Assembly (NCBI GenBank): GCA_016743995.1
Contig: JADGFG010000012.1
Coordinates: 1-43,469 of the forward strand
Origin: Kangiellaceae bacterium
Lineage (GTDB): Bacteria > Pseudomonadota > Gammaproteobacteria > Enterobacterales > Kangiellaceae
Direction: 5' to 3'
DNA: 43,469 bases
Under the pieces are notes generated by a model. That model was given only the letters and a program-made list of their open reading frames with translations, made no database searches and was not told where the DNA came from. The number at the start of each line of letters is the position of its first letter. Position 1 is the first letter of the stretch. The position numbers were made by a program, and so were the translations under genes. This document shows positions 7,593-16,012 of the stretch, piece by piece.

Positions 7593-8507
7593 ATGAGCAG
7601 AAAAATATTGATTGCTGCTGAGGATGAGCAACAGATAAGTCTGTTTATTGATTATCTGTGGATGCATGATGGGCTAAGTCGACATACGCTAAATAGTTAC
7701 CGTACTGATTTGCAGTTATTTGGTCGCTGGTTAATTGCGGAAAATATGTTGCTGGTTGGTGTTAAAAGTGAACAAATTCATGCGTTTATTTCATTCAGGG
7801 CAAACAACAACTATTCTGCGCGTTCCAGTGCACGAATGATATCCTGTTTGAGGCGGTTTTATGCTTATGCGCTGGAACAGAATTTCACTGAAGCAGATCC
7901 CACGGCTACCGTAGCACTGCCAAAGCTTGGTAAACCTTTACCACATACATTATCCGAAAGAGATATTGAAATATTGTTGTCTGCGCCTGATGTAACTTCA
8001 CCCATGGGGCTCAGGGACCTTGCAATGTTAGAGCTTATGTACGCCAGCGGGTTGAGGGTCTCAGAGCTGATATCTCTTGAGTTTTCTCAAATTAGCCTTT
8101 CTCAGGGGGTTGCGAGAGTTGTTGGGAAGGGAAGCAAGGAAAGACTTGTTCCTATTGGAGAGAAGGCTATTATAGCTCTGGGGCAATATCTGGAGGCGTC
8201 AAGGCCATTATATGTGGGTAACAAGGGAGGAGAGCACTTATTTGTATCCAGACGAGGAAGTAAAATGACGCGACAGGCTTTCTGGTATCGAATTAAACAT
8301 TATGTAGCTCAGGCTGGAATTACCCGACATGTGTCACCTCATACGCTGAGACATGCTTTTGCGACCCACCTTTTGTCCCATGGAGCTGATTTAAGAACAT
8401 TACAAATGTTATTGGGTCATAGCGATCTTTCGACAACACAGATATACACACATATTGCAAAAGAGCGTTTGAAGTCTATTCATGCTGAACACCATCCCAG
8501 AGGATAA
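7593..8507 (+). CDS. xerD: Site-specific tyrosine recombinase XerD
   Basis: Partner of XerC in resolving chromosome dimers at dif under FtsK control. The 304-aa protein has an N-terminal SAM-like core-binding domain (about 15-105) and a C-terminal catalytic domain (about 120-300). The catalytic set is visible: R155 (ASGLRVSEL), H250 and R253 (SPHTLRHAFATHLL), H276 (LLGHSDLSTTQ) and nucleophile Y285 (IYTH). The ending RLKSIHAEHHPRG is XerD-like rather than XerC-like, and the neighbouring dsbC agrees, since xerD-dsbC is a common pair. ATG 7593 has the GAGG-containing sequence CAGAGGTACTA upstream. The gene is flanked on both sides by the palindromic repeat. Confidence 0.95.
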   Translation: MSRKILIAAEDEQQISLFIDYLWMHDGLSRHTLNSYRTDLQLFGRWLIAENMLLVGVKSEQIHAFISFRANNNYSARSSARMISCLRRFYAYALEQNFTEADPTATVALPKLGKPLPHTLSERDIEILLSAPDVTSPMGLRDLAMLELMYASGLRVSELISLEFSQISLSQGVARVVGKGSKERLVPIGEKAIIALGQYLEASRPLYVGNKGGEHLFVSRRGSKMTRQAFWYRIKHYVAQAGITRHVSPHTLRHAFATHLLSHGADLRTLQMLLGHSDLSTTQIYTHIAKERLKSIHAEHHPRG

Positions 8508-8534
8508 ACAGTTTTAAGGCTGTCTTTTTTGAAA

Positions 8535-8581
8535 TATACCCAAACTCCCTGAATCCTGCATTTCCAGGGAGTTTGGGTATA
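8535..8581. repeat. Dispersed palindromic repeat, complete (copy C)
   Basis: Perfect 17-bp arms TATACCCAAACTCCCTG (8535-8551) and CAGGGAGTTTGGGTATA (8565-8581) around the 13-nt loop AATCCTGCATTTC. It lies 27 bp after the xerD stop and could also act as a transcript end, but it has no T-run. Confidence 0.9.
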
Positions 8582-8700
8582 GTTGTCTGGTTTGAGAACC
8601 AGCTAATGAAGCACAGACTTGCATTAAGGTTGTTGTTTATCATAGACTTCTTACCGTTTATCTGGATAATTTCCGTTCTTCTATTCAGAAATACTGATAT

Positions 8701-8751
8701 ATGATGATATTAATACCTATATGTGGTGATATTAATGTATATGTGGTGATA
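8701..8751. repeat. 20-bp tandem repeat upstream of dsbC
   Basis: About two and a half units of a 20-bp motif: ATGATGATATTAATACCTAT, ATGTGGTGATATTAATGTAT, then ATGTGGTGATA. It lies 50-100 bp before dsbC, where an operator could be, but may be simple AT-rich repetition. Confidence 0.55.
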
Positions 8752-8799
8752 GCTGGGAAGTATTTACCTGATACCATTGACTAAAAATTGAGATTAATT

Positions 8800-9627
8800 A
8801 TGCAAAAACTTAGCACTTTTATTATTATTTTATTGTTTGGCGGTCTTGTTGTTCTCGGAATGGTATCACGCCAGAATATTACCGAATTGCCAATGAATGG
8901 AGAGTTAAGCACAGAGGAGTTAGTTAAAGTTCTTGAGAAAAAGTTGCCCGGCGTAGAGATCAGCAGTATTGAGAAAAGCCCAATTGAAGGTTTTTATCAG
9001 GTATTTTTTGATGGTCAGTTAATCTATTTATCAAAAAATGGTCAATATGTATTTACCGGTAACTTGCTTGAGCTGACAATGGGTAGCCCGGTTAACCTCA
9101 GCCAGGCAGCAAAGGATAACGAAGATGCCAAAATGGCACCTTTAAGAGCTGAATTAATCAATGACGTTAATGAAAGTGATATGGTCATTTATCGAGCAAA
9201 GGATGAGAAGCATGTTATTACCGTATTTACTGATATTGATTGTGGTTACTGTCGAAAACTACATAAAGAAATGAGCTTATACAATGAGCAGGGAATTACC
9301 ATTCGGTATATGGCTTATCCACGTTCAGGTGTTAATTCTGACTCTTATAATAAGCTGGTTTCAGTATGGTGTGCTGATGACCGGCAGTCGGCTATGGACA
9401 ATGCCAAACTAAACCGTCAGTTCACGCCCCGGTCTTGTAAGAATCCGGTTGCTCAACAGTTCAAATTAACTCGAAAATTTAATCTTACTGGAACGCCGTC
9501 ACTTATATTATCAGATGGGGAACTCATTGGTGGTTATGTGCCTGTTGCCAAGCTTTTAGCGCACTTAAATCAAAAAGAAGCCGTGCCCGGAAAAGTAAAT
9601 ACCGATCAATCTGCGCCTGGTAAATAG
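8800..9627 (+). CDS. dsbC: Thiol:disulfide isomerase DsbC
   Basis: Periplasmic disulfide isomerase, kept reduced by DsbD, that reshuffles wrong disulfides. The 275-aa protein has an N-terminal hydrophobic signal or anchor (about 5-23), a dimerisation region (about 30-95), a linker, and a thioredoxin-like domain with active site C148-G-Y-C151 and a cis-proline loop (GTPSLILSDGELIGGY). Two more cysteines (WCADD and SCKNP) match the structural disulfide of the family. I chose ATG 8800; an in-frame TTG at 8788 would add four residues. It follows xerD, a common arrangement. The hydrophobic N-terminus has no obvious AXA cleavage site, so membrane anchoring is possible. Confidence 0.93.
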   Translation: MQKLSTFIIILLFGGLVVLGMVSRQNITELPMNGELSTEELVKVLEKKLPGVEISSIEKSPIEGFYQVFFDGQLIYLSKNGQYVFTGNLLELTMGSPVNLSQAAKDNEDAKMAPLRAELINDVNESDMVIYRAKDEKHVITVFTDIDCGYCRKLHKEMSLYNEQGITIRYMAYPRSGVNSDSYNKLVSVWCADDRQSAMDNAKLNRQFTPRSCKNPVAQQFKLTRKFNLTGTPSLILSDGELIGGYVPVAKLLAHLNQKEAVPGKVNTDQSAPGK

Positions 9628-9667
9628 TTTTTCGCCATTCTGAGTTCGGTTGGCGGACTCAGGGTTT

Positions 9668-10036
9668 TCAGGGGAATAACAGAGCCATAACCTGACGTTG
9701 TTCCAGTGCCAGGACTTGGAAAGTATGGCAGGCCTGCCTGGTTCCCATAACTTCAATGCCAATACCTTGTTGTTGTAGTTTGTTTATTTCTGTTTGCGGC
9801 AGAAACTGATGTTTTTCTCCGCTACCAATAAGTAATACCTCAGTATCACTGTTGATGATTGACAATAGCGTCTCTGCTTTCAATTGCTTGAATTCGCCGA
9901 TAGTTTCAAGTGATTTGACTGCTTCAGGTGAAATGATTACAGGTGTATGAAATTCATTATCTGAGATTTTAATACAACCAGGTTTGTACGATTTAATGGT
10001 TGAAGTACAGTTCATACTTTCTTTTTGAATCAGCAT
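9668..10036 (-). CDS. Mth938-like domain protein (DUF498/NDUFAF3 family)
   Basis: A 122-aa soluble protein of the Mth938 fold family, which includes mitochondrial NDUFAF3. The bacterial role is not established. The visible signature is LLIGSGEKHQFLP followed by GIGIEVMGTRQACHTFQVLA, the conserved 'GIGVEVMxTxxACRTYNVL' region, and a hydrophobic C-terminus. ATG 10036 has GGAAAG three bases upstream; a second in-frame ATG seven codons later (MNCTST) is possible. It is on the opposite strand, convergent with dsbC (40 bp between stops), and diverges from acs. Confidence 0.85.
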   Translation of the reverse strand: MLIQKESMNCTSTIKSYKPGCIKISDNEFHTPVIISPEAVKSLETIGEFKQLKAETLLSIINSDTEVLLIGSGEKHQFLPQTEINKLQQQGIGIEVMGTRQACHTFQVLALEQRQVMALLFP

Positions 10037-10380
10037 TTCTTTCCAGGTTAGGTCTATTTCAAGCTTGGGTTAATTTCAAGTTTGCGTTTAATTGATATCT
10101 CAGGTTAGCTTTTAAATTAAATCATGGGTAGTGTTATTTTTCCTGTCAGGAGTCAGTATTTTACGATAAAACGGGGATTACGGGTATAGAGGAAGTGAAT
10201 TACTTTTTATTGAATGCTGACTCTGCTATTGTCTGATTTTGAATCTGGCAGGTTACCAGTTAGTGAAAATATACACTAGAATCTGAATTGATAAACAGAT
10301 TCATCTGAATCTTGCATTTCCTGGGAGTTTGGGATAATTGTTGTTGCGAAGAAAAAAAATTTAAATAAAAGGTAACGAAA
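10037..10380. other. Intergenic region between the Mth938-like gene and acs
   Basis: A 344-bp divergent regulatory region with no gene. It holds a 7-bp inverted repeat GAATCTG (10279-10285)/CAGATTC (10296-10302) with a 10-nt loop, and half of the dispersed palindromic repeat (10314-10335). The acs Shine-Dalgarno AAGGTAAC lies just before 10381. No convincing -35/-10 pair was picked out. Confidence 0.5.
10314..10335. repeat. Dispersed palindromic repeat, right half only (copy D)
   Basis: TCTGAATCTTGCATTTCCTG followed by GGAGTTTGGGAT matches the loop and right arm of the complete copy at 8535-8581. The left arm is missing. Confidence 0.55.
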
Positions 10381-12324
10381 ATGTCAAAAGTCTTTCCTGT
10401 GAACCCCGCTGTTGCTGAGCGAGCTTATTGCAACGAAGCAGAATATTTTAAGCTATATCAAGAATCTTTAGATAATAATGAAGCTTTCTGGGCTGAACAG
10501 GGAAAGCGAATTGACTGGATTAAGCCTTATACCCAGATCAAAGATGTTTCTTATGCGAAAGATGATTTACATATTTGTTGGTTCTACGACGGAACTCTGA
10601 ATGTATGTGCAAACTGTGTTGACAGGCATTTACCAGAAAAGGCCAGTCAGACAGCAATTATCTGGGAGGGAGATGACCCGGACAAATCAAAACATATCAG
10701 CTATCAGGAATTATATGAAAATGTCTGCCGATTTGCGAATGTTCTTAAGGAGCTTGGGGTTGTAAAGGGAGATCGTGTCACGCTTTATATGCCAATGATT
10801 CCTGAAGCGACTTATGCCATGTTGGCTTGTGCCAGAATTGGAGCGATTCATTCTGTCGTTTTTGGTGGTTTTTCTGCAGATGCACTCGCAGGTCGAATTG
10901 TTGACTGTAAAAGTAAGCTGGTCATTACCGCTGATTTTAGTAATCGCGGTGGAAAAAAGATTCCGCTTAAGAAAAATGTTGATGATGCTTCAATGAAGCC
11001 TGGTGTTAAAAACTACCTGGAATCTGTACTGGTTATTAAAAACTCAGAAATTGATGTAGACTGGAATGAATCACAGGATCACTGGTATCACCAACGGGTT
11101 AATGGGATCTCAAAAGACTGTCCTGCGGAAGAAATGAATGCCGAAGACCCCCTGTTTATTCTTTATACTTCAGGTTCTACCGGAAAGCCTAAAGGGGTTA
11201 TGCATACCTGCGGTGGCTATATTGTTTATGTTTCCTTTACTCACCAATATGTTTTTGACTATCATCCTGGAGATATATACTGGTGTACTGCTGATGTAGG
11301 CTGGGTTACCGGTCATAGTTATATCGTTTATGGACCATTGGCTAATGGTGCGACAACGCTAATGTTTGAAGGAGTCCCCAACTATCCTGATTCAAGTCGT
11401 TTCTGGAAAATTTGTGATAAGCACAAAGTACAAACCTGTTATACCGCGCCAACGGCTATCAGAGCGTTAATGCGGGAGGGCGAGGAACCTGTTAAGTCGA
11501 CCTCACGTCAATCTTTGACATTACTGGGAAGCGTAGGAGAGCCGATTAACCCAGAGGCATGGATGTGGTACCACGAAGTGGTGGGAGAGCAGCGCTGCCC
11601 AATTGTTGATACCTGGTGGCAAACTGAAACTGGTGGCATTATGATAACACCATTACCAGGTGCAACGCCGTTAAAACCGGGTTCCGCATCCAGACCATTT
11701 TTTGGGATTCAACCAGCATTGGTTGACGAAAAAGGAAAGGAGTTAGAAGGAGCCGTTGAAGGTAATTTAATTATTAAGGATAGCTGGCCTGGTCAGATGA
11801 GAACGGTCTATGGTGACCATGAGCGGTTTAAAGAAACTTATTTTAGTACTTTTGAAGGCACTTACTTTACTGGAGATGGTGCGCGTCGAGATGAAGATGG
11901 TTATTACTGGATAACAGGTCGTGTTGATGATGTTCTTAGTATTTCAGGACATCGAATGGGAACCGCTGAAGTGGAAAGTGCACTGGTTTCACACCCCGGT
12001 ATCGCTGAGGCCGCAGTTGTTGGTTACCCTCATGATATTAAAGGCCAGGGGATCTATTCTTTTGTTACCTTGATTGCTGGCGTTGAGCCTTCTGTTGAAC
12101 TGGAAAAGGAAATTATACAGTGGGTAAGGAAAGAGATAGGCCCGATTGCTTCTCCCGATTTTATTCAATGGGCTCCCGGGTTACCTAAAACTCGTTCTGG
12201 TAAAATCATGCGCCGTATATTACGTAAGATAGCCGAGGATGATTTTTCTAATCTTGGTGATACTTCAACGCTGGCTGAACCTGCCGTAGTTGACGATCTG
12301 ATTAATAATCGTAAAAATAAATAA
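10381..12324 (+). CDS. acs: Acetyl-CoA synthetase (AMP-forming)
   Basis: Activates acetate to acetyl-CoA through acetyl-AMP, the high-affinity acetate uptake route. The 647-aa length is normal. Motifs in order: the AMP-binding P-loop [19 protein letters not shown] (about 260-278), the WWQTETGG acetate/AMP pocket (about 413-420), the hinge and A8 region [20 protein letters not shown], and the catalytic lysine K608 in [15 protein letters not shown], which is the residue acetylated in the family's regulation. ATG 10381 has a strong AAGGTAAC Shine-Dalgarno. It appears monocistronic. With pckA in this window it fits growth on acetate or other gluconeogenic substrates. Confidence 0.97.
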   Translation: MSKVFPVNPAVAERAYCNEAEYFKLYQESLDNNEAFWAEQGKRIDWIKPYTQIKDVSYAKDDLHICWFYDGTLNVCANCVDRHLPEKASQTAIIWEGDDPDKSKHISYQELYENVCRFANVLKELGVVKGDRVTLYMPMIPEATYAMLACARIGAIHSVVFGGFSADALAGRIVDCKSKLVITADFSNRGGKKIPLKKNVDDASMKPGVKNYLESVLVIKNSEIDVDWNESQDHWYHQRVNGISKDCPAEEMNAEDPLFILYTSGSTGKPKGVMHTCGGYIVYVSFTHQYVFDYHPGDIYWCTADVGWVTGHSYIVYGPLANGATTLMFEGVPNYPDSSRFWKICDKHKVQTCYTAPTAIRALMREGEEPVKSTSRQSLTLLGSVGEPINPEAWMWYHEVVGEQRCPIVDTWWQTETGGIMITPLPGATPLKPGSASRPFFGIQPALVDEKGKELEGAVEGNLIIKDSWPGQMRTVYGDHERFKETYFSTFEGTYFTGDGARRDEDGYYWITGRVDDVLSISGHRMGTAEVESALVSHPGIAEAAVVGYPHDIKGQGIYSFVTLIAGVEPSVELEKEIIQWVRKEIGPIASPDFIQWAPGLPKTRSGKIMRRILRKIAEDDFSNLGDTSTLAEPAVVDDLINNRKNK

Positions 12325-12356
12325 GTTGATAAGCGATTTGTTTTAACGGGTAAAAT

Positions 12357-12387
12357 GGTGAGGTGGTTGAGTTTTATCTGCCTCACC
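12357..12387 (+). other. Hairpin downstream of acs
   Basis: GGTGAGG (12357-12363) pairs with CCTCACC (12381-12387) around a 17-nt loop. There is no T-run, so at most a weak transcript end. Confidence 0.3.
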
Positions 12388-12457
12388 TGGCGATAAATAT
12401 TAGCTTGTTAAAGTCATAAATTTCAATCTGTAGTGACAGAGTATTAATCCTGATCTT

Positions 12458-13408
12458 ATGAAGTATAATCAAAACAGAAGCCTGGAAATATATTTACCGT
12501 GTTTGAGTTTTTCACAGCTTGAAGCGTTAACACTGGCTGATTTCCATGATTTTAAATTGGAAACCCGTCCACGACCAGAAAGTTGGGATAGTCTGTTTTG
12601 TCAATCGACAGGCTTACCTGACTCATTTTTAACAAAGTGGCGTCTGGCACAAATCGATATTGATAATGATACACAGGTTGCTTGTTGTTGCGATCCTGTA
12701 TTATTGCAGTTAACGCACCGTGGAGCCTATATGCTGGGGCAGCAACCGCTTCAGTTTAATACTCAACAAGTAGATTTTATTCTTTCACAAATTAATCAGA
12801 AGTTGCTAGGCGAAGGAGAAAAATTATACCAGGTTGATAAATATTCATGGCTTTATACCTGTAATAAAGACAGAGAGCTAACGTCACATTCACTGATTGA
12901 TTTAATCGGAAAAGACATGTTTGAATTTCCGATTAGCGGAGAAAATGATGACGCCTGGCAGAGGCTGACGGTAGAAATACAAATGCTGATTAAGTATCTG
13001 ATTGATTACAATAAGTTACTCGAAATACCGCAAGAGACAATACTTAATGTTCACTTTTCTAATATGATTAAGCTGACAGAGAGTAATAAGAAATTACCCG
13101 CTAAAAGTAATGATTTAACAGTATTTAGCAGTAATGAAAATTTTGGAAAACTCTGTTTAAGAAACGATCTTTCGTTTCGGCCTGTTGCAGAGTTTACGCT
13201 GGAGCATTCTGAAAAATCTGTATTGCTATTGTTTGATAATGATAATGAAAACTATCATCAGATATTATCTGGTTGTTTAAATCACCTGAAAAATAATGAG
13301 TTGTTGATGATGTCAATAATCTGTCAGGATAGTGTGTTAAAATTTTCAAAACAGACTACTAACAGCGTTGGTTTATTGAAAAAAATATTCCGTAAGTTAA
13401 CGACTTAA
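12458..13408 (+). CDS. RpfE-like protein encoded beside recJ
   Basis: A 316-aa cytoplasmic protein. Several features match the RpfE/'phosphoglycerate mutase-like' family often encoded next to recJ: a LPCL start, a cysteine- and proline-containing region ending in CCCDPVLLQLTHRGAYML (family 'ADPVHLR.DR'), a middle stretch with NQKLLGEGEKLYQVDKYSWLY, and NDDAWQRLTVEIQMLIK (family 'W..LlNEiQMLLH'). RpfE was named in the Xanthomonas rpf cluster; its biochemical role is unclear. The usual NSLWLWGGG-type motif is not recognisable here (ILNVHFSNMIKL at the expected place), so this copy is divergent. It ends 7 bp before recJ and is likely co-transcribed with it. The family call is from remembered motifs. 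Confidence 0.6.
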   Translation: MKYNQNRSLEIYLPCLSFSQLEALTLADFHDFKLETRPRPESWDSLFCQSTGLPDSFLTKWRLAQIDIDNDTQVACCCDPVLLQLTHRGAYMLGQQPLQFNTQQVDFILSQINQKLLGEGEKLYQVDKYSWLYTCNKDRELTSHSLIDLIGKDMFEFPISGENDDAWQRLTVEIQMLIKYLIDYNKLLEIPQETILNVHFSNMIKLTESNKKLPAKSNDLTVFSSNENFGKLCLRNDLSFRPVAEFTLEHSEKSVLLLFDNDNENYHQILSGCLNHLKNNELLMMSIICQDSVLKFSKQTTNSVGLLKKIFRKLTT

Positions 13409-13415
13409 ACAGATT

Positions 13416-15161
13416 ATGATATTAAGAAAAATTCAACGACGAAAAGCAATTAAACCCAATGGTAACTTATCAGCCTATTCTGATAAATTACAACAGATTT
13501 TATTATCCCGAGGCATAGAAAGTGAAGAAGCGCTTGATTACAGTTTATCAGGGTTGCTTTCTCCATCGGGCTTAAAAAATATGGGGGCTGCCTCCGAGCA
13601 TCTGTTTTCAGCAATCAGAAACGAAAAATCTATCCTGATTATTGGTGATTTTGATGCTGACGGTGCAACGAGTACCGTAGTCATGATGAATTCATTGCGT
13701 TTGTTGGGGGCAAAAAATGTAAGCTTTTTAGTGCCTGATCGCTTCACTTTTGGATATGGTTTATCGGTTAAACTGGTAGAACATGCCGCAAAAAGTAAGC
13801 CCGGGCTTATTGTGACAGTTGATAATGGGATCGCTAATATTGATGGTGTAAAGCGAGCTAACGAACTGAATATACCGGTAATTATAACCGATCATCATCT
13901 GGCAGCAGAACAACTACCCCAGGCTCTTTCAATTGTTAACCCTAATCAGCCTGGTGATGAGTTTGCCAGTAAGCATATGGCAGGGGTTGGAGTTGCTTTC
14001 TATCTGATGCTGGCTTTACGAAGTTTAATGCGTTCAGAAGGTTGGTTTGAATCGCAGTCAATTGATGAGCCTAATCTGGCGGGTTTGTTAGATATTGTCG
14101 CGTTAGGTACTGTTGCCGATGTGGTTATACTGGATAAAAATAACCGAATATTAGTAGAGCAAGGGCTAAAAAGGATAAGAAGTGGACTCGCATGTTATGG
14201 GATCAAAGCGCTTTTAAGTGTAGCCAGAAGAGATTATAAGAAATGCCAATCGAGTGATTTGGGCTTTTCAGTTGCACCCAGATTAAATGCGTCTGGACGG
14301 TTAGAAAATATGAGCATTGGTATTCTTTGTTTAATGTCTGAGTCTCTTGCTGAAGCTGAGCAGTATGCAGAGCAACTAGACAGGTTAAACCGAGAACGAA
14401 AAAATATTGAGCAGGATATGCTGGTACAGGCAAATAGTGATATTAAAAGTTATTTTGAGCATCACACTTTACCTGCAGGTGAGCAACGGCCAGATGCATT
14501 ATGTTTGTATGATCCCAGCTGGCACCAGGGAGTTGTTGGTATTCTTGCTTCTCGAATTAAAGAGAAATTAAATAGACCGGTCATTATATTTGCCAGAGAT
14601 AACGATGAAAAAAGTTCTTTAATTAAAGGTTCTGCCAGGTCGGTGAGTGGCGTGCATATCAGGGATGTGCTGGCACTGGTTGATGCCAGACACCCAGAGT
14701 TGATTGAAAAATTTGGCGGGCATGCGATGGCTGCAGGATTATCAATTAAACAGAACAACTTTCAGCAATTTGCTGATTACTTTTGTGACGCAACAAAGAA
14801 GTATTTGAACGGTGCTATGATAAAAGATGAAATCATTACAGATTCCGGTTTATCTGATGAAGAATTGTCTTTAGATTTTGCGCGAGAAATAAGAATGCTT
14901 GGTCCATGGGGACAAGGATTTACTGAGCCTTTATTTGATGATGAATTTCGTGTTGTTAGCCGAAAAATTGTTGCAACCGATCATCTCAAGCTACAGTTGG
15001 AAAAGTATGGAAAAACCATTGACGCCATTTATTTTCGTTGTCCGGAAAATTGTTGGGCGGAGCGGGGCGATAGTGTACATTTAGTTTACAAGATAGATAT
15101 TAATGAGTTTCGGAATATTGAGACTCTGCAGCTGATGATAGAGCAGCTAGACATTCTTTGA
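13416..15161 (+). CDS. recJ: Single-stranded-DNA-specific exonuclease RecJ
   Basis: 5'-3' ssDNA exonuclease acting in RecFOR recombination, mismatch repair and base-excision repair. The 581-aa length is normal (E. coli about 577). DHH-family motifs: IIGDFDADGATST (about 75-87), VTVDNGI (about 133-139), and D159-H160-H161 in ITDHHLA, all metal-binding. The DHHA1 region carries SWHQGVVGILASRIKE and KFGGHAMAAGLSI, and an OB-like domain follows at the C-terminus. The start is ATG 13416, 7 bp after the RpfE-like gene, with no strong Shine-Dalgarno, which suggests translational coupling. Confidence 0.96.
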   Translation: MILRKIQRRKAIKPNGNLSAYSDKLQQILLSRGIESEEALDYSLSGLLSPSGLKNMGAASEHLFSAIRNEKSILIIGDFDADGATSTVVMMNSLRLLGAKNVSFLVPDRFTFGYGLSVKLVEHAAKSKPGLIVTVDNGIANIDGVKRANELNIPVIITDHHLAAEQLPQALSIVNPNQPGDEFASKHMAGVGVAFYLMLALRSLMRSEGWFESQSIDEPNLAGLLDIVALGTVADVVILDKNNRILVEQGLKRIRSGLACYGIKALLSVARRDYKKCQSSDLGFSVAPRLNASGRLENMSIGILCLMSESLAEAEQYAEQLDRLNRERKNIEQDMLVQANSDIKSYFEHHTLPAGEQRPDALCLYDPSWHQGVVGILASRIKEKLNRPVIIFARDNDEKSSLIKGSARSVSGVHIRDVLALVDARHPELIEKFGGHAMAAGLSIKQNNFQQFADYFCDATKKYLNGAMIKDEIITDSGLSDEELSLDFAREIRMLGPWGQGFTEPLFDDEFRVVSRKIVATDHLKLQLEKYGKTIDAIYFRCPENCWAERGDSVHLVYKIDINEFRNIETLQLMIEQLDIL

Positions 15162-15263
15162 TTGCCTGATAGATATGCTTGACTCTATGCTACAGATGGT
15201 CTCAGATTTATAACGTATTGACGCTGATATAATTACCAGGGTGTTTTATGATGCCATTTCAAG

Positions 15264-15455
15264 CTACCAGGAGTCTGGGTTCTGATCCTCTGGAGGGACA
15301 ACGGGTTCGCCCGGAATTGCGTGGCTTTCATTAGCCCATTCTCCAAGATCAATAAGCTGGCAGCGTTTTGAACAAAAAGGTTTGTGTTCGCCGCAGTCTT
15401 GCCAGCGCAAGCTTTTTTTACAAGTTGGACATGAAATAATTAATTCGTTGGTCAT
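15264..15455 (-). CDS. yacG: DNA gyrase inhibitor / zinc protein YacG
   Basis: A 63-aa zinc-ribbon protein; in E. coli YacG binds GyrB and inhibits gyrase. Zinc ligands are C9 and C12 (SCPTCKKSLRW) and C28 and C32 (PFCSKRCQLIDLGEW), the exact family spacing, with the conserved DLGEWANE helix. The C-terminus is acidic and proline-rich. It is convergent with recJ (102 bp apart) and divergent from ppiC. It is often found beside coaE in other species but stands alone here. Confidence 0.93.
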   Translation of the reverse strand: MTNELIISCPTCKKSLRWQDCGEHKPFCSKRCQLIDLGEWANESHAIPGEPVVPPEDQNPDSW

Positions 15456-15603
15456 AGCGTGTTTTATCTGATTTCCGTAAAGTTTCAGTACCTATTCTAC
15501 CAAATTGGCAGATTAAATGGAGTTAAATTTTTCTTCATATTAGTAATCCCAATAGCTATACTGTCGCTTTAAACTTAGTAATTATCTATTTGTGGAGATC
15601 ATA

Positions 15604-15882
15604 ATGGCAACAGCATCGGCAAGACATATTTTAGTAGCAAGTGAAGATAAATGTAACGAGCTGAAATCAGAAATAGAAGGTGGGGCTGACTTTGCTGATT
15701 TGGCAAAATCTCACTCTACCTGTCCCAGCGGTAAAAGTGGTGGTGAGCTAGGCGAGTTTGGACCTGGTATGATGGTTGCGGAATTTGATAAAGTTTGCTT
15801 TAACGAAGCGGTGGGTGAAGTACATGGCCCAATTAAGACGCAGTTTGGTTATCACCTGGTAGAGGTTACCAGTCGTAGCTAA
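15604..15882 (+). CDS. ppiC: Parvulin-type peptidyl-prolyl isomerase PpiC
   Basis: Small cytoplasmic rotamase that accelerates cis/trans isomerisation of prolyl bonds. The 92-aa product is a single parvulin domain with no signal peptide: SARHILVASE, ADFADLAKSHSTCPSGKSGGELG, GEFGPGMMVAEFDKVCF, and the C-terminal TQFGYHLVEV. Length and sequence match E. coli PpiC (93 aa). ATG 15604 is chosen because GTGGAG at 15592 is its Shine-Dalgarno; starting at that GTG would add four residues. It is monocistronic, with a strong terminator 60 bp downstream. Confidence 0.94.
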   Translation: MATASARHILVASEDKCNELKSEIEGGADFADLAKSHSTCPSGKSGGELGEFGPGMMVAEFDKVCFNEAVGEVHGPIKTQFGYHLVEVTSRS

Positions 15883-15942
15883 AATATAATTCTGGCTAAC
15901 AATAAGACGAGTTGCCTGAATTTACAGATTACGATCAAGACT

Positions 15943-15970
15943 AAAAAAGGGAGCTTTTGCTCCCTTTTTT
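15943..15970. terminator. Bidirectional terminator between ppiC and pckA
   Basis: AAAAAAGGGAGC, TTTT loop, GCTCCCTTTTTT: a perfect 12-bp stem with A/T flanks that terminates on both strands. It serves ppiC (+) and pckA (-), which converge here. Confidence 0.9.
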
Positions 15971-16012
15971 AGTAACACAGAATCAATCCGAAATTTAAGT
16001 TCAGTTTTGGCT

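Noticed and set aside
7504-8581. Palindromic repeats as Rho-independent terminators or as a dif site for XerD
   Set aside because: They lack T-runs, and the arms do not resemble the XerC/XerD binding halves of dif (28-bp site with a central region); better described as a dispersed repeat.
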